The position numbers and the translations under genes are program-made. This document shows positions 13,764 through 18,900 of a stretch of 18,900 bases of DNA, piece after piece. Location: contig DATADD010000100.1 in assembly GCA_036258675.1 (NCBI GenBank), forward strand, positions 1-18,900. Reading direction: 5' to 3'. Numbering within the stretch: position 1 is the stretch's first letter; each line of letters begins with the position of its first letter. The notes beneath the pieces were generated by a model that was not told the DNA's origin, ran no database searches, and was given only the letters and a program-made list of their open reading frames with translations. Origin of the DNA: DATADD01 sp036258675 (GTDB lineage: Bacteria > Actinomycetota > CADDZG01 > WHSQ01).

Positions 13764-15178
13764 GACGAGCCCTCCAGCAGCGGGGGCTCCCACTCCGGGT
13801 GGGTCTCGCGCAGCCATTCCTGCTCCAGCTTGCCGAGCTCCGTGCGCGACTCCTCCCCGTACCAGATCTCGCGCGCGATCGAGTGCCAGTTGGCCTCCGC
13901 CTCGAGCCGCCCGAGCAGCGACGTGACCCCGAACGACATCCGGTTGAGCGTGACCATGACGCCCGGGATCCCGACCTTGCGGAGGTTCTGAAACGCCTCC
14001 GAGCTCGGGTCGAATCCCGCGGACGCGATCTCCTGTACGAGCGCGGGACTCATGCCGACGACCTCGTCGGTCAGCACGGGGCGGTTGAGCACCTTGAGGT
14101 GCTCCCACACGGAGTCGATCTCCGGCGTCTTGCGGTTGAGGATCCCCAGCCCCTCGAGCGCGGCGCGCCCTCGGTCGCGGTCGTCGTCGAGCAGCGCGAG
14201 GACGACCTCGTGCAGGAGCCTGAGCGTGCCCGGGTCGACCGACCGCACGAGGCCGTAGTCGATGAACGCAACCCGCCCCCCGTTCAGCAGCAGGTAGTTG
14301 CCCGGATGGGGGTCGGCGGAGAAGAGATGGAACCGGTTGAGGCTGCCGTAGAAGAAGCGGTACAGGATCTCCCCCAGGACGTTGCGATCCTCCTGCGGCC
14401 ACTCGAACGCGGACGGGAACGGCTGGCCCGAGACGAACTCCTGCGTGATGACGCGGGTCCGGCAGTAGTCCGGGTAGACGCGCGGAACGACGACGAAGGG
14501 ATGTCCCTCGAACAGCTCCGCGAAACGCTGCTGGTTGGCCGCCTCCCGCCGGTAGTCGAGCTCCTCGAGCACGCGCTCGCGGACCTCTTCGGCGACCTCC
14601 CTGGGGTCGATGTTCGGCGCGACCGCGACCGCGAGCTTCGTCATCGCGGACACGTTCTTGAGATCGGCGCGCACGGCGTCGTCCACACCGGGGTACTGGA
14701 TCTTGACCGCAACGGTCTCGCCCGACGGGAGCGTCGCACGGTGGACCTGGCCGATGGAGGCGGCCGCCACCGCGTTGTCGTCGAAGGAGGCGAAGACCTC
14801 CTCGGTCGGCTTCGCGAACTCCCTCTCGATCACCGACCGCGCGGTCGCAGCGTCCATCGGCGGCGCCGAGCTCTGCAGCATCGTCATGGCGTCGCGATAT
14901 GTCCCGAGGTACTCGCTCGTGCCGGCGAACTCGTAGAAGGACGCGAGCTGCCCCAGCTTCATGGCGGCGCCCTTCATCTCGCCGAGCATCCCCACGAGCT
15001 GCTCGGCCGTGTCCTCGTGGAAGCCCTGCAGGAACTCGCCGGCGCGCTCGGGGGCGGCGAAGGCCTTGAAGCGCGTGCCCACGAAGCGGGACGCCGAGGC
15101 GCCGGTGGCGCCGACGATGCGGGCCCCCCGGGCCAGCCAGCCGGTCGGGATGGGTGTCGACTTCTCTTCTTCTGTCAT
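13760..15178 (-). CDS. ABC1/AarF/UbiB-family atypical kinase
   Basis: This 472-residue protein belongs to the ABC1 (ADCK/UbiB) protein-kinase-like family, whose members support quinone biosynthesis or lipid metabolism through ATP-dependent activity. The family-specific KxGQ motif is at 74-77 (KLGQ), the alanine-rich nucleotide loop AAASIGQVHRA at 138-148, the VAVK lysine at K159, the catalytic-loop DPHPGN at 289-294 and the metal-binding DYG aspartate at D307. No obvious C-terminal membrane helices are seen. The ATG at 15178 has GAGAG 6 bases upstream; a TACGAT hexamer would give a leader of about 30 bases. It is the first gene of a kinase-pheA-aldehyde dehydrogenase operon and overlaps pheA by four bases. 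The target is unknown. Confidence 0.92.
   Translation of the reverse strand: MTEEEKSTPIPTGWLARGARIVGATGASASRFVGTRFKAFAAPERAGEFLQGFHEDTAEQLVGMLGEMKGAAMKLGQLASFYEFAGTSEYLGTYRDAMTMLQSSAPPMDAATARSVIEREFAKPTEEVFASFDDNAVAAASIGQVHRATLPSGETVAVKIQYPGVDDAVRADLKNVSAMTKLAVAVAPNIDPREVAEEVRERVLEELDYRREAANQQRFAELFEGHPFVVVPRVYPDYCRTRVITQEFVSGQPFPSAFEWPQEDRNVLGEILYRFFYGSLNRFHLFSADPHPGNYLLLNGGRVAFIDYGLVRSVDPGTLRLLHEVVLALLDDDRDRGRAALEGLGILNRKTPEIDSVWEHLKVLNRPVLTDEVVGMSPALVQEIASAGFDPSSEAFQNLRKVGIPGVMVTLNRMSFGVTSLLGRLEAEANWHSIAREIWYGEESRTELGKLEQEWLRETHPEWEPPLLEGSS
13770..13775 (-). promoter_or_regulatory. Ribosome-binding site deciding the CTG start of pheA
   Basis: The minus strand reads GGAGGG, then 6 bases (CTCGTC), then CTG at 13763. 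The site lies inside the end of the kinase gene. This is the reason for choosing CTG over the upstream GTG or ATG codons. Confidence 0.6.
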
Positions 15179-15213
15179 CGCTTGCTCTCGTTGGGGGACG
15201 GTTTCCCGTCTCC

Positions 15214-15219
15214 ATCGTA
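15214..15219 (-). promoter_or_regulatory. TACGAT -10 element for the kinase-pheA operon
   Basis: The minus strand reads TACGAT, identical to the ispH and ABC-F hexamers. It would give a leader of roughly 30 bases with a GAGAG ribosome site. A 19-bp inverted repeat begins 2 bases upstream of it. Confidence 0.42.
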
Positions 15220-15220
15220 G

Positions 15221-15239
15221 GAGAAGATGTCGGCTTCTC
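15221..15239. promoter_or_regulatory. 6-bp inverted repeat in the divergent kinase / LLM region
   Basis: GAGAAG (15221-15226) and CTTCTC (15234-15239) flank a 7-base spacer. It lies between the TACGAT of the kinase gene and the LLM oxidoreductase start, so it could be an operator or a hairpin in the LLM leader. A six-base repeat can arise by chance. Confidence 0.3.
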
Positions 15240-15261
15240 GGCCGGCAGAACGGAGCCCGCG

Positions 15262-16212
15262 GTGCGCGTGAACCTCATGATCGAAGGGCAGGAAGGCGTC
15301 TCCTGGGAGGAGTGGATCGCCCTCGCGAGGGCGTGCGAGGACCACGGCCTCGAGGGCCTGTTCCGGTCCGACCACTACGCCTCGATCGGCGACCCCGGCC
15401 GCCGGGGCTCCCTCGACGCACTGACGACGCTCGCGGGACTGGCCGCGCACACGGCCCGCGTCCGCCTCGGGACCATGGTCTCGCCCACGACCTTCCGCCA
15501 TCCCTCCGTGCTCGCCAAGAGCGCGGTCACGATCGATCACATCTCGGGGGGGCGCTTCGAGCTGGGGATGGGAGCGGGATGGTACGAGCTCGAGCACACC
15601 GCGCACGGCTTCGAGTTCCCGGACACGGAGACGCGGCTGCAGGTTCTCGAGGAGCAGCTCGAGATCGTCCACCGTCAGTGGACGGAGGGTCGACTCTCCT
15701 TCCGCGGCAGGCACTACCGGATAGTCGACGGCGACGCGCTGCCCAAGCCCCTGCAGCGGCCCCACCTGCCGCTGATCGTCGGGGGCGCGGGGGGCAGGCG
15801 AAGCGCGGCGCTCGCGGCGCGATGGGCCGACGAGTACAACACGGTCGGCGGCGACCCGGAGGAGTGCCGGCGGCGGCGCGCCGTGGTCGAGCGCGCATGG
15901 GAGGGCGCCGGCCGCGATCCCGCGACGCTTCGCTTCTCGGTGATGACCGGCATGGTGATCGGGGCCAGCTCGGCCGAGCTCGCGGACCGGGCGCGCCGGC
16001 TGATGGAAGGCGACGACCAGGACGGCGACCCCGCGGCGTGGCTCGACGACAAGCGCAGCACATGGGTCGTCGGCAGTGTCGACGACGTCGTCGACCGGCT
16101 CGGGGAGCTGCGCGCGGCCGGCGTCGAGCGCGTGATGCTCCAGCATCTCCTGCACGACGACCTGGAGAGCGTGGCGCTGCTCGGGCGGGAGGTGTGTCCC
16201 CGGCTCGGCTAG
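15262..16212 (+). CDS. LLM-class (F420-type) oxidoreductase
   Basis: This 316-residue protein is a luciferase-like-monooxygenase-fold (TIM barrel) enzyme. FRSDHY at 34-39, VRLGTMVSPTTFRHPSVLAK at 67-86 and GRFELGMGAGWYELEH at 97-112 are characteristic of the actinobacterial subgroup usually annotated as F420-dependent; whether it uses F420 or FMN is not decided by sequence alone, and the substrate is unknown. The usual N-terminus MRVNLMIEGQEGVSW fits the GTG at 15262-15264, which has GGAG 6 bases upstream; the frame is open further left, across the start of the divergent kinase gene, but that part is not conserved in character. The gene ends 12 bases from the convergent ABC-F gene. Confidence 0.88.
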   Translation: MRVNLMIEGQEGVSWEEWIALARACEDHGLEGLFRSDHYASIGDPGRRGSLDALTTLAGLAAHTARVRLGTMVSPTTFRHPSVLAKSAVTIDHISGGRFELGMGAGWYELEHTAHGFEFPDTETRLQVLEEQLEIVHRQWTEGRLSFRGRHYRIVDGDALPKPLQRPHLPLIVGGAGGRRSAALAARWADEYNTVGGDPEECRRRRAVVERAWEGAGRDPATLRFSVMTGMVIGASSAELADRARRLMEGDDQDGDPAAWLDDKRSTWVVGSVDDVVDRLGELRAAGVERVMLQHLLHDDLESVALLGREVCPRLG

Positions 16213-16224
16213 GTTCCGGCGCGC

Positions 16225-17805
16225 TCAGGCGTAGGGGTGGTCGAAGCTCTCCCGCACCGAGCCGTCCTCCTCGAAGACGAGGAAGCGGTCCATGAGCTGC
16301 ATGAACCAGCGATCGTGGGTGACCGCGATCACCGTTCCCTGGTAGCCCATCAGACCCTGCTCCAGGGCCTCCGCCGAGGCGACATCGAGGTTGTCGGTCG
16401 GCTCGTCGAGCAGGAGCATCGTCGGGCTCGCCAGCTCCATGAGCAATAGCTGGAAGCGGGCCTGCTGTCCTCCCGAGAGCAGTGAGAAGGGCAGGCGCGC
16501 CACGTCGCGCAGCTCGTAGCGGCGAAGGCCCGCCATCGCGGTGCGGATGTCGAGTCCTCGGGCGATCATGATGTCGAGCACCGCGGCGTCGGTCAGGTCG
16601 GGCCGGTCGTGCGTCTGCGAGAACAGGCCGGGCTCCACCCGGGCTCCGAGCATCCACTCGCCCGCGTGGGCGATCTGCTCGCCGGCCAGAAGGCGCAGGA
16701 AGTGGCTCTTGCCCGTCCCGTTGGCTCCCACGACCCCAACGCGCTCGCCGAACCAGATCTCCGTGTCGAACGGTGCGACGACGTCTGCGATCGCCAGCGC
16801 CTGCGCGCGGAAGGCGATCTTCCCGGTCCGCCCGCCGCTCAGGTGCATGTGGATGCGCTGCTCGTCCGGGAGCTCGGGCGGGGCGTGCTCCTCCTCGAAG
16901 CGCTCCAGCTTCGTGACGGCCGCCTTTGCGCGAGACGCGAACTTGTCCGACATCGCGGCCCGGCGTTTGAACTCCTTCATCGAGGCCACGAGGCGCTCGT
17001 GCTCCTCCCGGTATCGGCGGCGCTGCTCCTCGATCCTGGCGACGCGCGAGGCGTGCGCGGAGTGATAGGAGGCGAAGGAGCCGCCGTGGGTCCACGTCCC
17101 GTGGGCCTCCAGGGTCACCACCCTCGTGGAGGTGTTCGCCAACAGCGCCCGGTCGTGGCTGACGTACAGGATCGTCTTCGGCGACGCGTTGAGCGCGTCC
17201 TCGAGGCGACGCTTCGCGGGGATGTCGAGGAAGTTGTCGGGCTCGTCGAGCAGGAGTACCTGCGCGTCGGAGCGGAAGAGGAGCTCGAGAGCGAGCCGCT
17301 TCTGCTCGCCGCCGGAGAGCGTGCTCGCGCGCCGGTGCGCGACCTCGTCCCAGGGCCGGCCCAGAGCGAGCGTGGCGCACGTGTCCCATAGCGTCTCTGC
17401 TTCGTAGCCGCCCGTCTCGGCCCAGCGAGAGAGCGCATCGGCGTAGCGCATGTGGGCATCGGTCGACCCTCCGTTCTCGACGGCGCGCTGGGCCGCGTCG
17501 AGGTCGCGAGCGGCGCCCCGCAACGGCTCATCCGAGAGGCCCACGAGCAGATCGCGGACGGTGTCGCCGGAGGTCGGGTCGCCGACGAACTGGTGCATGA
17601 AGCCGATGCGCCCGTCGACGTGGATCCGTCCCCGCTGCGGACGCTCGCGCCCCGCCACGAGGCGGAGCAGCGTCGACTTGCCGGTCCCGTTCGCCCCCAC
17701 GAGAGCGACGTGATCTCCGTTGCCGACACGGAACGAGACGTCCTCGAAGAGCACGCGCCCGCCCGGCACGGCGTAGGTGACTCCGGATACGTCGATGACC
17801 GCCAC
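16225..17805 (-). CDS. ABC-F family ATPase (tandem ATP-binding cassettes)
   Basis: This 526-residue soluble protein has two ABC nucleotide-binding domains and no membrane domain, as in ABC-F proteins that act on the ribosome (translation factors or antibiotic protection). NBD1: Walker A GANGTGKST at 37-45, signature LSGGEQKR at 163-170, Walker B LLLDEPDNFLD at 184-194, SHDR at 216-219. A charged, Arg/Glu-rich linker spans about 245-325. NBD2: Walker A GANGTGKSH at 360-368, signature LSGGQQAR at 443-450, Walker B LLLDEPTDNLD at 464-474, THDR at 496-499. Both sites look catalytically competent. The GTG at 17805 has GGAG 5 bases upstream and a TACGAT hexamer about 30 bases upstream. It is divergent from the M28 peptidase gene. 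Whether it confers resistance or is a housekeeping factor cannot be told. Confidence 0.93.
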   Translation of the reverse strand: MAVIDVSGVTYAVPGGRVLFEDVSFRVGNGDHVALVGANGTGKSTLLRLVAGRERPQRGRIHVDGRIGFMHQFVGDPTSGDTVRDLLVGLSDEPLRGAARDLDAAQRAVENGGSTDAHMRYADALSRWAETGGYEAETLWDTCATLALGRPWDEVAHRRASTLSGGEQKRLALELLFRSDAQVLLLDEPDNFLDIPAKRRLEDALNASPKTILYVSHDRALLANTSTRVVTLEAHGTWTHGGSFASYHSAHASRVARIEEQRRRYREEHERLVASMKEFKRRAAMSDKFASRAKAAVTKLERFEEEHAPPELPDEQRIHMHLSGGRTGKIAFRAQALAIADVVAPFDTEIWFGERVGVVGANGTGKSHFLRLLAGEQIAHAGEWMLGARVEPGLFSQTHDRPDLTDAAVLDIMIARGLDIRTAMAGLRRYELRDVARLPFSLLSGGQQARFQLLLMELASPTMLLLDEPTDNLDVASAEALEQGLMGYQGTVIAVTHDRWFMQLMDRFLVFEEDGSVRESFDHPYA

Positions 17806-17834
17806 ATCCGCTCCGATCGTGGTCGAGGCCCGCG

Positions 17835-17840
17835 ATCGTA
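17835..17840 (-). promoter_or_regulatory. TACGAT -10 element for the ABC-F gene
   Basis: The minus strand reads TACGAT, predicting a start near 17828 and a leader of a little over 20 bases with a GGAG site at 17811-17814. An inverted repeat touches its upstream edge. Confidence 0.42.
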
Positions 17841-17859
17841 TGGCGTGCCGAGAACGCCA
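17841..17859. promoter_or_regulatory. 6-bp inverted repeat in the divergent ABC-F / peptidase region
   Basis: TGGCGT (17841-17846) and ACGCCA (17854-17859) flank a 7-base spacer. It abuts the TACGAT of the ABC-F promoter and so would cover its -10 to -35 interval. It could be an operator; chance is not excluded. Confidence 0.28.
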
Positions 17860-17875
17860 CGGCGTGGCCGGGCAC

Positions 17876-17881
17876 TAGAGT
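17876..17881 (+). promoter_or_regulatory. TAGAGT -10 element, candidate leaderless promoter of the peptidase gene
   Basis: TAGAGT is followed by 7 bases and the ATG at 17889. No ribosome-binding sequence is present between them. An in-frame GTG at 17880 overlaps the hexamer and is less likely as start. Confidence 0.42.
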
Positions 17882-17888
17882 GGACGCC

Positions 17889-18833
17889 ATGACGAGGTTG
17901 CGCATCGCTGCCGGCGCCGCGGCCTTGGCCATGGCGGCCGGCGCCGTCGAGGCAGCGGCCACGGTGCCGAACGACGTGCACGTCTCGGCCGCGGCAGGAG
18001 GCGCGCGCGCGGCGCGGGCGCTGCGGGTCGGGCACTTCGACGAGGACCGGGCGATGCGCCACGTTCGCCGGCTCGCGCGCGGCATCGGCGTGCGGGTTCG
18101 AGGCACCGAGGGCGAGCGTCGCGGTGCCCGCTACGTCGCGCGCAGGTTCCGGTCCTACGGCTACAAGGTCTTCGTGCAGAGGTTCGAGGTGGACGGGCGC
18201 ACGTCGCGCAACGTGGTCGCGCGCTGGCCGGGCGGGAAGCGCTACCCGGTGGTGATCGGGGGTCACATCGACACCGTGGCCGGGTCGCCCGGCGGCAACG
18301 ACAACGCCTCCGGCGTCGCCATCGTGCTCGAGGTCGCACGCCTCGTCGCGGGGAAGAAGCCGGCGCGCAACGCTCGGTTCGTCGCCTTCGGCTCGGAGGA
18401 GTACGGGCTCAACGGCCGCCATCACATCGGCTCGTCGGTGTTCGTGAACCGGCTCGGCCGCCGCGGGCGCCGCCGGCTCGCGGGGATGGTGTCGGTCGAC
18501 ATGGTGGGCAAGCTCCTCGGGCGGCCCCTGATCGTCGGGACCGCCGGGATCGGTCCCACCGTCGTAGCGCGCTCGCTGTACAGGCACGCACGCGCCGCCG
18601 ACGTCGAGGTCGTTCGTCAGACCACGTGCGACTGCTCGGACAACGGCCCCTTCGAGCTCGCCGGCATCCCGGCCGCGTTCGCGTGGAGCGGCTCTGAGCC
18701 CAACTACCACTCGCCGCGCGACACCTTCCGCAGCGTCTCCAAGCGCAGCGTGCGGAGGTCGGGACGGGCGATCAGGGCGTTCGTGAGGATCCTCGACCGC
18801 AGGACCCTGCGCTACTTCCGGCGCAACCGCTGA
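17889..18833 (+). CDS. Secreted M28-family zinc aminopeptidase
   Basis: This 314-residue protein is a predicted exported metallopeptidase of family M28. A signal peptide is visible: MTRLR, a hydrophobic alanine-rich core (about 6-19) and a likely cleavage site near residues 20-25 (AVEAAA). The two-zinc site is complete: H126 and D128 (VIGGHIDT), bridging D138 (GNDNASGV), the catalytic glutamate pair E170/E171 (GSEEYGLNG), D204 (VSVDMVGK) and H274 (NYHSPRDTF). C247 and C249 (TTCDCSDN) may form a disulfide or flank the site. The mature protein is unusually arginine-rich. The ATG at 17889 is preferred because TAGAGT lies 7 bases upstream; an in-frame GTG at 17880 would add three residues. The substrate is unknown. 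Confidence 0.93.
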   Translation: MTRLRIAAGAAALAMAAGAVEAAATVPNDVHVSAAAGGARAARALRVGHFDEDRAMRHVRRLARGIGVRVRGTEGERRGARYVARRFRSYGYKVFVQRFEVDGRTSRNVVARWPGGKRYPVVIGGHIDTVAGSPGGNDNASGVAIVLEVARLVAGKKPARNARFVAFGSEEYGLNGRHHIGSSVFVNRLGRRGRRRLAGMVSVDMVGKLLGRPLIVGTAGIGPTVVARSLYRHARAADVEVVRQTTCDCSDNGPFELAGIPAAFAWSGSEPNYHSPRDTFRSVSKRSVRRSGRAIRAFVRILDRRTLRYFRRNR

Positions 18834-18838
18834 CCACG

Positions 18839-18853
18839 GCGGGCACCGCCCGC
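18839..18853. terminator. GC-rich hairpin after the peptidase gene
   Basis: GCGGGC (18839-18844) and GCCCGC (18848-18853) form a 6-pair stem with a 3-base loop, 6 bases after the peptidase stop. It lies between that gene and a probable convergent reading frame. There is no U-tract. Confidence 0.35.
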
Positions 18854-18872
18854 AGCCGCTCGGATGGCCCGC

Positions 18873-18900
18873 TCAGTTCCCGAAGTCGCCGCCCCCGAAG
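18873..18900 (-). CDS. Possible C-terminus of a minus-strand gene (glycine-rich tail)
   Basis: Read on the minus strand, the last bases of the window encode FGGGDFGN followed by TGA at 18873-18875. Gly/Asp/Phe-rich tails of this kind occur at the ends of some bacterial membrane proteins. Only eight codons are visible, so no family can be named, and the frame may be accidental. Confidence 0.3.

Noticed and set aside
15527..17389. A 620-codon minus-strand open frame across the LLM and ABC-F genes
   Set aside because: It spans the real convergent genes, one of them in another frame of the same strand, and has a repetitive Arg/Pro/Ala composition.
1..18900. Search for tRNA genes, CRISPR repeats, transposases, attachment sites and toxin-antitoxin pairs
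   Set aside because: I saw no direct repeat array, transposase motif or tRNA-like cloverleaf. Nearly all of the sequence is accounted for by conserved chromosomal genes, and base composition looks uniform.

Overview
This is an ordinary-looking chromosomal window of very GC-rich DNA, packed with genes and without any insertion sequence, phage gene, tRNA, rRNA or CRISPR array that I can see. The GC-rich third codon positions, frequent GTG starts, four-base GTGA gene overlaps, an F420-type flavin-independent LLM oxidoreductase, a deltaproteobacteria-unlike PaaR/paa arrangement and a cysteine-less HesB-like protein all point to the Actinomycetota, possibly a deep lineage such as Thermoleophilia. 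That placement is inference. No gene-free stretch exceeds about 140 bases.

Layout, left to right. Bases 1-2056 hold three minus-strand genes, transcribed in the order ygfZ-like folate-binding protein, MBL-fold hydrolase, then the N-terminal membrane part of a probable sulfite-oxidase-like molybdenum protein that runs off the left edge. Bases 2158-2442 carry a plus-strand pterin-4a-carbinolamine dehydratase. It converges on minus-strand ispH, which has nth (endonuclease III) upstream. Bases 4336-7462 are a plus-strand phenylacetate operon: a TetR (PaaR-like) regulator followed by paaA, paaB, paaC and paaD, subunits and maturation factor of phenylacetyl-CoA epoxidase. The reductase gene paaE is not there. 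Bases 7494-10700 encode one very large minus-strand GAF-GGDEF-GAF-GAF-GAF-HD-GYP protein that carries both c-di-GMP synthesis and breakdown domains. A short plus-strand pair (HesB-like, acylphosphatase) follows. Then comes a minus-strand operon read as ABC1/UbiB-like kinase, pheA (prephenate dehydratase) and aldehyde dehydrogenase, divergent from a plus-strand LLM oxidoreductase. The right end has a minus-strand ABC-F ATPase divergent from a plus-strand secreted M28 peptidase, and the last bases look like the glycine-rich C-terminus of another minus-strand gene.

How it fits together. Aromatic amino-acid chemistry recurs: phenylacetate breakdown (paa), phenylalanine synthesis (pheA), a pterin dehydratase that in other bacteria serves phenylalanine hydroxylase, and an aldehyde dehydrogenase that could in principle make phenylacetate from phenylacetaldehyde. 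Only the paa operon link is firm. The most interesting signals are regulatory. Several genes have a TANNNT-type hexamer exactly 6 or 7 bases before the start codon, which predicts leaderless transcripts. Convergent gene pairs share palindromes that contain their stop codons. pheA appears to start with CTG. The c-di-GMP protein is a self-contained signalling hub. I do not see a convincing undescribed multi-gene system.
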